Shown here in pieces: positions 49,694-58,986 of a stretch of DNA of 64,000 nucleotides. Source of the stretch: Mycolicibacterium sp. CR10 (lineage in GTDB: Bacteria; Actinomycetota; Actinomycetes; Mycobacteriales; Mycobacteriaceae); the NCBI RefSeq assembly GCF_005222675.1, contig NZ_STGE01000015.1:1-64000 (forward strand), given 5' to 3'. A program made the translations under genes and the position numbers. Every line of letters starts with the position of its first letter. Position 1 is the first letter of the stretch. The notes below the pieces were generated by a model. That model saw nothing but the letters and a program-made list of their open reading frames with translations. It searched no databases and was not told where the DNA came from.

Positions 49694-50287
49694 TCACAGC
49701 CCGCGCAGCAGCACCGCCAGCCCGTACTCGAAGGCGTCGTCGGCCCGCTCCGGCTTCTCGGCGCCGGTGGCCAGCGCGGCGGCAAGCTCGGGACCGACCT
49801 CAGCGCCCGAATGCCACGGTTCGTCGGGCGCGGCGACGTCGAGCGCCGACCCCAGCACGAAGCAGTCCATCAGCGTGATCGCGCGCAGCGTGTCCTCCGG
49901 ACTGAACCCGGCCCGCGACAGCGTGGTGGCCAGCGCGTTGTACATCGTGAATGCGTGCGGGCTGTTGACCGCATGCGCAGTGAGCAGCGGGATCAGCCTG
50001 GGGTATCGCGCGTAACTGTGTCGATACGACCGCAAGATGTCGGCAACCACCTCGCGCCACGGGCGCTCGGGATCGACGGCAGGCAGCGTCACCTCCGACA
50101 TGGCCCGCTCGCGCAGCAGTTCGACGATGTCGTCGCGCCCGGCCACGTGGTTGTACAGCGACGACGGCCGCACCCCGAGCGTGCGCGCCACGGCGGGGAT
50201 GGTGAACCCACCGGTGGCCGTCACGAGCTGCAGCGCCGCCTCACAGATGCGATCGCTGGACAGCAGCGGGGTGCGAGGCCGTCCCAT
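49694..50287 (-). CDS. TetR-family transcriptional regulator
   Basis: 197 residues from ATG 50287 (MGRPRTPLLSSDRICEAALQ). The N-terminal HTH is read in FTIPAVARTLGVRPSSLYNH with VAGRDDIVELL following. The C-terminal domain is of the TetR_C type. It is divergent from the nitrilase-amidohydrolase-permease genes, and a perfect operator-like palindrome lies in front of them, so it is probably their repressor with an amine or amide inducer. Confidence 0.88.
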   Translation of the reverse strand: MGRPRTPLLSSDRICEAALQLVTATGGFTIPAVARTLGVRPSSLYNHVAGRDDIVELLRERAMSEVTLPAVDPERPWREVVADILRSYRHSYARYPRLIPLLTAHAVNSPHAFTMYNALATTLSRAGFSPEDTLRAITLMDCFVLGSALDVAAPDEPWHSGAEVGPELAAALATGAEKPERADDAFEYGLAVLLRGL

Positions 50288-50300
50288 TCGCCGCCTTCCC

Positions 50301-50363
50301 CCGCCGAAATGGCATTCCGGCAGGTTCCTTCTCGCAGAACCTCTGCCGGAATGCCGTTTCGGC
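50301..50363 (+). repeat. Extragenic palindromic repeat, family 2, copy B
   Basis: CCGCCGAAATGGCATTCCGG and CTGCCGGAATGCCGTTTCGG form a 21-bp near-perfect stem with a loop of about 19 bases, just upstream of the TetR gene start. Confidence 0.88.
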
Positions 50364-50403
50364 AGTTCTTCCTCTTGCACGAAGCAGTGACGCAGTTCAC
50401 AAT

Positions 50404-50422
50404 AAACGAATCCGGTTCGTTT
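50404..50422. promoter_or_regulatory. TetR-type operator upstream of the nitrilase gene
   Basis: AAACGAA-TCCGG-TTCGTTT, two perfect 7-base arms around 5 bases, lies 12 bases before the nitrilase start and 117 bases before the divergent TetR gene. It is typical of TetR operators in position and symmetry. Confidence 0.7.
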
Positions 50423-50434
50423 TAGGAGACCCGA

Positions 50435-51415
50435 TTGCTCACGCTGACCGCCACCGCACCTCCGCCCTTGTCGCGTTCGACCGAGTCGCAGCGCCCGCCC
50501 CTGCGCGTCGGGCTCGTCCAGCACCGCTGGCGTGACAAAGCCGCTGAGCTGACCAAAGTGCTGCGCGACGGGATCGACCGCGCCGCCGCCGAGGGTGCCA
50601 CAGCAGTCTTCCTGCCCGAGATCACGCTGCTGCGCTACCCGGCCGACCAACCCGCAGGCGACGACCCCGGCGCACAGGCCGAGAACGTGACCGACGGCCC
50701 GACCTTCGCCCTAGCTTCCGAGGCCGCACAGGCGCACGGCATCTTCGTCCACGCCTCGCTGTACGAGAAGTCCCCTGCCGCCGACGGTCTGGGCCTCAAC
50801 ACCGCAATCCTGGTGTCGCCAAAGGGAGAGCTGGTCGCCCGGACCCGCAAGCTGCACATCCCGATCTCGGCGGGCTACTACGAGGACACCTACTTCCGCC
50901 AGGGCCCCGCCGACAATCCCTACCCGGTGTACGAGCCCGAGGGACTGGGCGCCCGGATCGGCTTGCCGACATGCTGGGACGAGTGGTTCCCCGAGGTCGC
51001 CCGCAGCTACTCGCTCGGCGGCGCAGAGATCGTCGTGTACCCCACCGCGATCGGGTCCGAACCGGTGTTCCCGGAGTTCGACACCCGCCCGCTGTGGCAG
51101 CAGGTCATCGTGGCCAACGGCATCAACAGCGGGCTGTTCATGGTGGTGCCCAACCGTGTCGGCGATGAGGGTGCGGTGACGTTCTACGGCTCGTCATTCA
51201 TCTCCGACCCGTACGGCCGGGTGCTTGTGCAGGCGCCCCGCGACGAGGAGGCTGTCCTGGTGGCCGACCTGGATCTCGACCAGCGCCGTGACTGGCTCGA
51301 GCTGTTCCCGTTCCTGCTGACCCGACGCCCCGACACCTACGGCGCACTGACCGAACCCGTTGACACACAACATCCTTACGGCTCCGGGCACGAGGCGACG
51401 GCGGTGGTCAAGTGA
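50435..51415 (+). CDS. Carbon-nitrogen hydrolase (nitrilase superfamily)
   Basis: 326 residues from TTG 50435, with AGGAG 5 bases upstream. The Glu-Lys-Cys triad is seen in FLPEITLLRYP, RTRKLHIPISAGYYED and GLPTCWDEWFPEVARSY. The Y(Y/F)EDTYF segment and length resemble N-carbamoylputrescine amidase and related amidases. Hydrolysis of an amide or carbamoyl amine is inferred. The next gene overlaps it by four bases. Confidence 0.9.
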   Translation: MLTLTATAPPPLSRSTESQRPPLRVGLVQHRWRDKAAELTKVLRDGIDRAAAEGATAVFLPEITLLRYPADQPAGDDPGAQAENVTDGPTFALASEAAQAHGIFVHASLYEKSPAADGLGLNTAILVSPKGELVARTRKLHIPISAGYYEDTYFRQGPADNPYPVYEPEGLGARIGLPTCWDEWFPEVARSYSLGGAEIVVYPTAIGSEPVFPEFDTRPLWQQVIVANGINSGLFMVVPNRVGDEGAVTFYGSSFISDPYGRVLVQAPRDEEAVLVADLDLDQRRDWLELFPFLLTRRPDTYGALTEPVDTQHPYGSGHEATAVVK

Positions 51416-53022
51416 GCGCGGCGCTGTTCACCGGCGGCACGATCTGGACCGGCGACGGCGAGACAGACGCACTCCTGGTCGAGAACGGGACCATCGCCGC
51501 CATCGGCAACGACGCCCGCGGGGCCGTCGCCGACACCGTCGACCTCGGCGGCGGCTTCCTGATGCCGTCGTTCGGCGACGGGCATGCCCACCCGCTCTAT
51601 GGCGGTCTGGAGGCCGTCGGACCACCAGTGCGCCAATGCCACTCTGTCGACGAAATCGTCTCCGCTGTCGGCACATACGCCGCTGAGAACCCCGGCGAGG
51701 AGTGGATCGTCGGCGCCTCCTACGACGGCAGCCTGGCTCCCGACGGCCTGTTCGACGCGCGCTGGCTCGACGCCGCGGTCCCCGACCGGCCGGTGGTGCT
51801 GCGGGCGTGGGACTACCACACCGTGTGGTGCAACTCCGAGGCGCTACGGCGTGCGGGTATCACCGCGGACACGCCTCAACCGGTGTTGGGCGAGATCCCG
51901 CACCGCGACGACGGCTCACCGCTGGGCACGCTGCGGGAATGGGGGGCAACCGATCTCGTCATGGCCGTGATGCCGCCCCGCGACGAGCGACTCCGCATCG
52001 ACGCGCTCGGAACCGCCGCCGACTACTACCTGGCACGAGGTGTGACGTGGGTGCAGGACGCCTGGGTCGAACCCGCCGACGTCACCACCTATGTCACGGC
52101 GGCGCGACAAGGCAAGCTGCGGATGAGGTTCAACCTCGCGCTGTACGCCGATCCGCGCCACTTCGATTCGCAGGTCGTTCATTTCGCGGAGCAACGGCGG
52201 CAGGTCGACGAAGCGAACTCGAGCCTGCTGACCGCGCAGAGCGTGAAGTTCTTCGCCGACGGCGTGGTCGAGAACGAGACCGGCGCGCTGCTGGCACCGT
52301 ACTGCTCGGGACTGCACAGCCACGGCGGCGACAACCTGGGCATGCGCAACTGGGAAGGCGACTCGCTGGCCGACGCCGCCCGCCGCGTCGACGAGCTGGG
52401 CCTGCAGATCCACATCCACGCCATCGGTGACGCCGCCGTCCGGCAGGCACTGGATGCCATCGAACACGTTGTCGCCCACAACGGTCCACGCGATCGCCGG
52501 CCCGTGATCGCGCACTGCCAGCTGGTCGACGAGGCCGACCTCGGCCGCTTCGCCGCGCTGGGCGTCATCCCGAACATGCAGCCGCTGTGGGCACAACTCG
52601 ATGCGCTGATGACGGTGCTGACCGTGCCGCGGCTGGGTGTCGAGCGCGCCGACAAGCAGTATCCGATCCGCACGCTGGAGCGCTCCGGGGCGCCGCTGGG
52701 CTTCGGGTCGGACTGGCCGGTGTCCTCGGGCGCACCGCTGGACGGCATCGCGGTGGCGGTGTCGCGCCGCACCTCCGAGGGCGACCCCGAAGGCGGCTGG
52801 ACTCCGCACGAGATCCTGCCGATCGACGACGCGCTGAGCGCATACACCTCCGGCGTGGCGCACCAGGCCTACGCCACGTGGGGCCGCATCGCGCCGGGAG
52901 CCCGTGCGGATCTCGTACTGCTGGACCGCGACCCCCGCCACACAGATCCGTCGGAGCTGGCCGGAATCGGCATCCTCGCAACCTATCTCGACGGTGCACC
53001 GGTGTACCGGGCCGAAAACTGA
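51412..53022 (+). CDS. Amidohydrolase family protein (YtcJ/Amidohydro_3 type)
   Basis: 536 residues from GTG 51412 (overlapping GTGA). The metal-site motifs are DGHAHPLYGGL near the N-terminus, IHIHAIGDAAVRQALDAIEH, VIAHCQLVDEADLGRFAALG and FGSDWPVSSGAPLDGIAVAV. Members act as N-substituted formamide deformylases or imidazolonepropionase-like hydrolases. It is placed between an amidase and a permease, so it probably acts on the same compound. Confidence 0.9.
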   Translation: MSAALFTGGTIWTGDGETDALLVENGTIAAIGNDARGAVADTVDLGGGFLMPSFGDGHAHPLYGGLEAVGPPVRQCHSVDEIVSAVGTYAAENPGEEWIVGASYDGSLAPDGLFDARWLDAAVPDRPVVLRAWDYHTVWCNSEALRRAGITADTPQPVLGEIPHRDDGSPLGTLREWGATDLVMAVMPPRDERLRIDALGTAADYYLARGVTWVQDAWVEPADVTTYVTAARQGKLRMRFNLALYADPRHFDSQVVHFAEQRRQVDEANSSLLTAQSVKFFADGVVENETGALLAPYCSGLHSHGGDNLGMRNWEGDSLADAARRVDELGLQIHIHAIGDAAVRQALDAIEHVVAHNGPRDRRPVIAHCQLVDEADLGRFAALGVIPNMQPLWAQLDALMTVLTVPRLGVERADKQYPIRTLERSGAPLGFGSDWPVSSGAPLDGIAVAVSRRTSEGDPEGGWTPHEILPIDDALSAYTSGVAHQAYATWGRIAPGARADLVLLDRDPRHTDPSELAGIGILATYLDGAPVYRAEN

Positions 53023-53032
53023 AAGGCAGACC

Positions 53033-54397
53033 ATGACGACGCCGACCAATTCGCCCTCGCCCGGGCCGTACGTTCTCGAACCCGAAGGTCACCTGAAGCG
53101 GGCACTGGGCCTACCGTCGCTGGTGCTGTTCGGGCTGGTGTACATGGTGCCGCTGACGGTGTTCACCACGTACGGCATCGTCACCGAGATCTCTGGTGGC
53201 CGACTGGCATTGGCGTACGTCTTCACCCTCATCGCGATGATCTTCACCGCGCTGTCCTACGCCCGGATGGCTGCGGCGATCCCGGTCGCGGGCTCGGCGT
53301 ACACCTACACGCAGCGAACGTTCGGCGCCCCTGCAGGATTCCTGGCCGGATGGTCGCTGCTGCTCGACTACCTGTTCCTGCCGATGCTGAACTACCTCGT
53401 AATCGGCCTCTATCTGAACGCGGCGGTACCCGCGCTGCCCGAGTGGGTGATCGTCGTGATCTCGATCGCGATCGTCACCGTCCTCAACATCGTCGGCATC
53501 GTGTCGGTGGCCCGCGCGAACTTCCTGATCATCGCGATCCAGACGATCTTCATCGTGGCCTTCCTGGCGCTGGCGGCCGGCAAGATCTCCGGCTACGGGA
53601 GCGTCGACCTGATGGCGCCGTTCACCGGGGACGGATCAACCTCCGGTTTGAGCCCCGTCCTGGCAGGCGCGGCAATCCTGTGTCTGTCCTTCCTCGGCTT
53701 CGACGCGGTGTCCACGCTCTCGGAAGAGGCCAAGGACGCCAAACGCACGGTGCCGCGGGCGATCATCATCGCCACGGTCGTCTCCGGCATCATCTTCATC
53801 GTCCTGTCCTTCACGTCGCAGCTGGTGTTCCCGTCCAACGATTTCGCCGACGTCGACTCCGGCTCACTGGATGTGATGGTGGCCGCAGGCGGATCGTTCC
53901 TGAACACGTTCTTCACCGCCGCCTATGTGGCCGGCGCGCTCGGGTCGGCCCTGACCTCGCAGGCGTCGGTGGCGCGCATCCTGTTCGCGATGGGCCGCGA
54001 CGGCATCCTGCCCCGCAGGGTGTTCGGGCACGTGTCGGCGAAGTTCAGCACGCCGGTGTACGCCATCCTGTTCGTCGGCGTGATCTCACTGGGGGCGGTC
54101 TTCATCGACCTGGCGATCCTGGCCTCGGTCGTCAGTTTCGGTGCGCTGGTGGCGTTCTCGGTGGTGAACCTGTCGGTGATCAAGCACTACTTCATCGATC
54201 TGAAGGACCGGTCGAACATCGTGCTCAACCTGATCGCCCCGGCGATCGGCTTCCTGCTGACCGCGTGGCTGTGGACCAGCCTGTCCGGCCAGGCGCTGGT
54301 GATCGGGTTGATCTGGCTGGCGATCGGCTTCGTGTGGCTGCTTGTGGTCACCCGCGGATTCCAGCGGCCGACGCCCGTGCTCGACATCGCCGAGTAA
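53033..54397 (+). CDS. APC-superfamily amino acid/polyamine permease
   Basis: 454 residues with about 12 helices. Motifs include ALGLPSLVLFGLVYMVPLTV and AGSAYTYTQRTFGAPAGFLA in the first third, and CLSFLGFDAVSTLSEEAKDA in the centre, the last characteristic of APC transporters such as the putrescine importer PuuP. It follows the amidohydrolase after 10 bases. It imports the operon's substrate, an amine or amino-acid amide. Confidence 0.9.
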   Translation: MTTPTNSPSPGPYVLEPEGHLKRALGLPSLVLFGLVYMVPLTVFTTYGIVTEISGGRLALAYVFTLIAMIFTALSYARMAAAIPVAGSAYTYTQRTFGAPAGFLAGWSLLLDYLFLPMLNYLVIGLYLNAAVPALPEWVIVVISIAIVTVLNIVGIVSVARANFLIIAIQTIFIVAFLALAAGKISGYGSVDLMAPFTGDGSTSGLSPVLAGAAILCLSFLGFDAVSTLSEEAKDAKRTVPRAIIIATVVSGIIFIVLSFTSQLVFPSNDFADVDSGSLDVMVAAGGSFLNTFFTAAYVAGALGSALTSQASVARILFAMGRDGILPRRVFGHVSAKFSTPVYAILFVGVISLGAVFIDLAILASVVSFGALVAFSVVNLSVIKHYFIDLKDRSNIVLNLIAPAIGFLLTAWLWTSLSGQALVIGLIWLAIGFVWLLVVTRGFQRPTPVLDIAE

Positions 54398-54400
54398 GGA

Positions 54401-57400
54401 TCAGCGGCCCGAACCCGCCAGCGCCAGAACCTCTTCGGTCGACGGCGGGCTCGACGGGTGATACGACAGGCACCACGGCGCGACGACGCGGTGAAACGCC
54501 TCACCCTCGGTCGCGACGTAGAAGTTGCCGGCACCGAGCCGACTGATGTCGTTCACCAGACCACCCTTGGCGCGGGCCATCTCCCGGGCAGCCTCGATAT
54601 GAGCGGGCGAGTTCAGCAGGCCGTAGAACTGCGTGGCCGCGTTCCCCGGAATATGGTTGTGCAGACCCTTCGGGGCCTGGGTGGCGAATACCAGGCCGAG
54701 TCCGTACTTGCGGGCCTGCGACGACAGCGCCAGTGTGCTCCGCAAGGAGGTGGTGAATCCCTTTGACGGGGCGAAGTTCTGCGCTTCATCCATGACCAGC
54801 AGCCCGGACAGCGGGCGCTCACCGGCCGGATGCCGCTTGATCCACGCGAACAACGCCATCTGCAACTGGTTGACGAAACTCTGGCGTTGTTCGTCCGACG
54901 ACAGGCCGATCATGCTGATCACCGACACCCTGGCTCGGTACCCGTCTGACGGGGTGAGAAGCACTCCCGCGTCCACCGGTGTGCCAGAGCCGCCGAACAT
55001 CGGGTCGTTGACCATCGCCGCACGCAGATCCTGCGCGAGGTCGTCGGCGATCTTGCGCGCCCCGGCGATATTGCTGGTGTCGTCGGGCAGATCGGAGAGC
55101 ATGTCCACGAAGCCGTCCAGTGTCGGCGCCGGTGTTCGGCCATAGCGCTGCAACGCTTCTCGCAGGACAGCACGGGCCCGGTTCGCCTTTTGAGTCTGAC
55201 CCGAGATCAGTGCCCGTGGTTCCAGGGCGGCGCACGCGGACTCCACGGCATCGTTGAACTCGTCGTGGTCGTCGAGGACAGAACTGAAGTCAGGCAACGG
55301 CTGAAAGGCCAGCGGGCGCCCGGTCGATCGCCGCGGCGTCCAGATCCTCACCTCGGTGCGGGCGAGGTAGTCGGCGGCACGCGCGTCGTCGGAACGGCGC
55401 CATCCGTCCGGCGGCTGGGGCCATCCGGTGCCCAGCCGCGCCAGGTCGTTGTTGGTGTCCAACACGATCGATGAGACGCCTCGCAGCGCGCACTCCTCGA
55501 CCAGCCGACGGATCAGGACGGTCTTGCCCGACCCGGATCCCGCGAAGATCGCGACATGTTTGCGCAGTGCGGCCAGGTCGATCGACACGGGGTCGCCGGT
55601 GTGCAGGTCGTACCCCAGCGGCATCTCGGTGTCCGCTACCTCGACGACGTGCTCCGGATCGTCGGGCTCTTGTGCGACGACGACCTCCGGCTCGAGCTCG
55701 ATCGGCGCGGGCGCTGGAGCGGCGCCGTCCAGAACGTCGCGCAGCAGCGCCAGTCCGTTTGCGGGCCTTCGTGTTTGCAGCCACGCCGACAGGTCCGCGT
55801 CATCGTCATGGATCAGGTCGCGCAACGCGATCATGGTACGTACGTCCTCGTCGGAGAGAGCGATCGTTCGCGCACCGGCAGCCTTGACCTCCTCGACGAG
55901 CGCGGCGGTCTTCGGCCCCGTCGGCCAGGCGGTGTTTCGCAGCAGCACCAGGTGCCTGCGATCCGATCCCGCGCTGAGTCCCGTTGCCGCAAGGGCCTTT
56001 CTGATGCGGGTCTGGGCCGCCAGGGCGTTGGTCGCGGCGATCGCCCGAAATCCCCAGTGCCGTTCGTCATCGGTCACGCTGTCCAGGCTCTGCCGCAGCC
56101 GCGCGTGCAGCACGACATGCGAGCCGGGCGGCGGATCCACCGTGAACACCTGCTCGCCGTCGCGTTCGGCGATCCACGCCGTCAGCGCCGCGGACAGTAG
56201 TTCCGGTATGGTGGTGTCTTCGCCCTCGTGGTCGAACGCGGGCGCGGGCACCGCCCGGCGCCGATATTGCGCGAACTTCCGATCCAGGGCGGCGGAGAAG
56301 GCAGCAGTTCCGTTGGGTGACTCAGGTTCCCACGCTGGCTGTGCGTCGGCGCGCAGATGCTCGAGCTCGACGATCTCGCTGTGTTTGAGGCACTCCCGCA
56401 CGTGAGTGTCGGCCCTGATGAGCAGCTGGCGCGGCGTGTAGGACGGGGCCTCCTCGAAGGCGACCGGCTTGACCGGCCAACTCGGGTACGGCGGGGTGAA
56501 GCCGATCCCCCCGTAGCTCGCGGTGAAGCGGCGTTCCAAGATGGCGCGGCCGATGTCGGCGGTGGGCAGCGGGGTCAGCGGAACCGTCACCCGGAACCGG
56601 TCGGCGACACTCGCGGCGGCCCGATCACGGATGTGCTCCCACACCGCGGGCAGGCACGCGACGACCGGCACCGTCCTGCGGGCGGTCTGCCGAAGCGCCA
56701 TCAACCCGTGAGCGACCTGCTCGAGCACGCCGTCGGACTCATCCACTCGCGCCAGCGACTGCGCGAGCAGCGTGTCGATCTGGTCCACCGCGAGCACGGC
56801 GGGTCCGGCCAGCGCGACCAGCCGGGACACATCGCGCACGCAGGCCTGCGCCGATTCAGGGGCCGCCCGCAGCCCCCACGGACCGCGGGCGTCGGCGCCG
56901 AACTCCTCGCTGGCCTGCAGGAAGCCCTCACCGATGTCGTGGGCGGTGAAGTCGCCGGCGCCGAGCAGAACCAGTGCGCGCAGCGTCTGATGGCATTGCC
57001 GCACAGTCTCTTTGGCTACCGATGCCAGTGCCTTGATGAACCGGTCCAGCGTTTCGGGGTCTAGGTCGTCGTCACCGATGATGGCACGTCGGTCGGCCCG
57101 CGACACGTGCGCAATCGACGACAACTCCCACAGCAAGTCCTTGAGCTGAGTCTCCCGCTGGGCGCCGGGGCGGCCGAGACTCTCCAGGATGCCGCTACGC
57201 ACCGACTGCCAGAAGCTCGCCGCATCGAGCAGCTCGACGACGAAGAAGAATCCGCCGCCAGCCTGCACGCGTTCGCGGATCTGGCCGAGCAGATGTGTCT
57301 TGCCCGACCCGGCGGGGCCGCGGATCACGACACCCAGCGGCGTGGCAGCGTCATCGCGCCGCGCATCGCCGAACGCGTCCATGACATCGGCGGCGGCGTG

Positions 57401-57511
57401 CTCATTGAGGCCGCTCACGTGGGTGGCCGCCTGGGGACGCCACAGGTCGTCGGACGTCGGCGCCCAGGTCAGCCGCAACGAGGCGAGCGCATCGCGCTGA
57501 AGGGTGTCCAT
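54401..57511 (-). CDS. Large ATPase with two P-loop modules (AAA-like N-terminus, HerA/FtsK-like C-terminus)
   Basis: 1036 residues from ATG 57511. The N-terminal module has Walker A GPAGSGKTHLLGQIRERV (about residues 65-82) and AVLAVDQIDTLLAQ as a Walker B, like AAA+ or STAND ATPases. A long middle segment follows. The C-terminal module has Walker A FAGSGSGKTVLIRRLVEEC (about 655-674), LLVMDEAQNF Walker B (about 907) and FATQAPKGL, as in HerA/FtsK DNA pumps (DUF87). The start overlaps the stop of the winged-helix-like gene (TGATG). The role in DNA processing or defence is unknown; no nuclease partner is adjacent. Confidence 0.82.
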   Translation of the reverse strand: MDTLQRDALASLRLTWAPTSDDLWRPQAATHVSGLNEHAAADVMDAFGDARRDDAATPLGVVIRGPAGSGKTHLLGQIRERVQAGGGFFFVVELLDAASFWQSVRSGILESLGRPGAQRETQLKDLLWELSSIAHVSRADRRAIIGDDDLDPETLDRFIKALASVAKETVRQCHQTLRALVLLGAGDFTAHDIGEGFLQASEEFGADARGPWGLRAAPESAQACVRDVSRLVALAGPAVLAVDQIDTLLAQSLARVDESDGVLEQVAHGLMALRQTARRTVPVVACLPAVWEHIRDRAAASVADRFRVTVPLTPLPTADIGRAILERRFTASYGGIGFTPPYPSWPVKPVAFEEAPSYTPRQLLIRADTHVRECLKHSEIVELEHLRADAQPAWEPESPNGTAAFSAALDRKFAQYRRRAVPAPAFDHEGEDTTIPELLSAALTAWIAERDGEQVFTVDPPPGSHVVLHARLRQSLDSVTDDERHWGFRAIAATNALAAQTRIRKALAATGLSAGSDRRHLVLLRNTAWPTGPKTAALVEEVKAAGARTIALSDEDVRTMIALRDLIHDDDADLSAWLQTRRPANGLALLRDVLDGAAPAPAPIELEPEVVVAQEPDDPEHVVEVADTEMPLGYDLHTGDPVSIDLAALRKHVAIFAGSGSGKTVLIRRLVEECALRGVSSIVLDTNNDLARLGTGWPQPPDGWRRSDDARAADYLARTEVRIWTPRRSTGRPLAFQPLPDFSSVLDDHDEFNDAVESACAALEPRALISGQTQKANRARAVLREALQRYGRTPAPTLDGFVDMLSDLPDDTSNIAGARKIADDLAQDLRAAMVNDPMFGGSGTPVDAGVLLTPSDGYRARVSVISMIGLSSDEQRQSFVNQLQMALFAWIKRHPAGERPLSGLLVMDEAQNFAPSKGFTTSLRSTLALSSQARKYGLGLVFATQAPKGLHNHIPGNAATQFYGLLNSPAHIEAAREMARAKGGLVNDISRLGAGNFYVATEGEAFHRVVAPWCLSYHPSSPPSTEEVLALAGSGR

Positions 57512-58143
57512 CACGCCTCGATCGCGATCAGATGCTTGGGGCGGTCGCCGATCACCACCGCCGCCGCTCGGTCTTCGGCAGTCAGCAGTTTCTGGTCCTC
57601 TTCGGGGATCACACTGACGCCGGGGGTGCGATGCAGCGTGACCAGGGCGGCGTCCACGTCGGCGCGGGTGTCGCCCAGCTCGGCACGCAATCTGGTCAGC
57701 GGGACCCAGCCGCCGGGCCGCGCCGCGAGCTTGGTGTAGGCGGCGCGGATGCGGTCCTCGATGGTCTCGCCGGGGTCGGCAGTGGCCGGCCAGAACAGTT
57801 CGGCCAGGCTCAGGTCGGAACGCTGCAGGTAGCGGCCGAGCGCGCCCACCACGGTGTAGAGGGTCTTTGTCGGTCCGGTGGAGCGCGGCGGCATGCCGGC
57901 GGCGCCGCCAAAGATTATGTCGCTGCACAACCGCCACCCGCGATCGGTGAGCTCGTGGACATATCTGTTGCCGACGCGCTCGGATTCGAGCAGGCCCAGG
58001 CGGTTGAGCTTGTCACGGCCCGCCTTGTCGAGCGCAGGGCCGAGGGTCACCAGTTCGGGGTTGGGCACCGGACGCGACTCGGCCATCAGCACCAGCAGCA
58101 CCGCTCGTTCGGTTCCCGTCAGATCCCCCGGCGTAACACTCAC
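57511..58143 (-). CDS. Winged-helix-like partner protein of the dual ATPase
   Basis: 210 residues. The N-terminus reads as a winged helix (LTGTERAVLLVLMAESRPVP and then KLNRLGLLESERVGNRYVHE, including LTDRGW). A second possible wHTH lies at about residues 130-195 (VPLTRLRAELGDTRADVDAA). It overlaps the ATPase gene by one base, so it is translated with it. It likely binds DNA or serves as an adaptor. The family is not recognised. Confidence 0.75.
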   Translation of the reverse strand: MSVTPGDLTGTERAVLLVLMAESRPVPNPELVTLGPALDKAGRDKLNRLGLLESERVGNRYVHELTDRGWRLCSDIIFGGAAGMPPRSTGPTKTLYTVVGALGRYLQRSDLSLAELFWPATADPGETIEDRIRAAYTKLAARPGGWVPLTRLRAELGDTRADVDAALVTLHRTPGVSVIPEEDQKLLTAEDRAAAVVIGDRPKHLIAIEA

Positions 58144-58182
58144 GCTGCCAACTTAACGGGGTGCGGCAGGATTGCGTTCGGC

Positions 58183-58881
58183 ATGGTTGACAGCGAAGGC
58201 CCTCTCGAGACGTCCCGGCGACCGCACATCGTGCGGCTGGGCGTGTTCGTCGCTGTCCTGGCGGCGCTGTTCTACCTGATGGCCGTCCAGCGGGTCATCG
58301 ACGTCGAGGAAGTCCGCGGACTGATCCAGTCGACGGGCCCGCTGGCACCGGTGGTGTACGTGCTGGTGTCGTCGGTGCTCGGTGCGCTGCTGATTCCCGG
58401 GCCGATTCTCGCCGGGGGCAGCGGCTTCCTGTTCGGGCCGGTCCTGGGGACGTTCGTGACGCTCGGCGCGACGGTCGGCTCGGCGATCCTCACCAGCCTG
58501 GCGGGCCGTCGCGCCGGCAGGAACAGCGCCCGCGCACTGCTGGGACCCGCACGCTCGGACCGGATCGACGCGCTGGTGCAGCGGGGTGGGCTGTGGGCGG
58601 TGGTCGGACAGCGGTTCGTGCCGGGTGTCAACGACGCGCTGGCGTCGTATGCCTTCGGGGCGTTCGGTGTTCCGCTGTGGCAGATGGCGGCCGGGGCGTT
58701 CATCGGCTCGGCCCCCAAGGCGTTCGCGTACACCGCGCTCGGCGCGTCGATCGGCTCATGGTCGCTACCGTTGGCCATCGCGGCAGGAGTCGTCTATGTC
58801 CTCACCGCCGTTGCGGGCGCCTTCGCCGCGCACCGCGGATGGCGCCACTGGCGCGCGGGGGGCACCACTGACGAAAGCTAG
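58183..58881 (+). CDS. TVP38/TMEM64 (DedA/VTT-domain) family membrane protein
   Basis: 232 residues. The VTT domain is shown by SVLGALLIPGPILAGGSGFL, GPVLGTFVTLGATVGSAIL and the re-entrant-like FVPGVNDALASYAFGAFGVP, and there are about six helices. Members are linked to lipid scrambling or proton-coupled lipid movement. It is divergent from the winged-helix/ATPase unit with a gap of 39 bases. Confidence 0.87.
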   Translation: MVDSEGPLETSRRPHIVRLGVFVAVLAALFYLMAVQRVIDVEEVRGLIQSTGPLAPVVYVLVSSVLGALLIPGPILAGGSGFLFGPVLGTFVTLGATVGSAILTSLAGRRAGRNSARALLGPARSDRIDALVQRGGLWAVVGQRFVPGVNDALASYAFGAFGVPLWQMAAGAFIGSAPKAFAYTALGASIGSWSLPLAIAAGVVYVLTAVAGAFAAHRGWRHWRAGGTTDES

Positions 58882-58959
58882 CGGCGAGATCGACATGGCG
58901 GCTGTGATCTGGGTTCGGAGCCGCCCATCCGCAGCCCTCAGGTCGATCTCGCTCGTAGC
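58877..58959. repeat. Long inverted repeat at the 3' end of the TVP38 gene
   Basis: GCTAGCGGCGAGATCGAC (58877-58894) and GTCGATCTCGCTCGTAGC (58942-58959) pair with few mismatches, enclosing an inner GGCGGCT/AGCCGCC hairpin. It covers the stop codon and may work as a terminator. Confidence 0.6.
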
Positions 58960-58986
58960 GTCCGGCGGGCACTAACCTTGACACTC

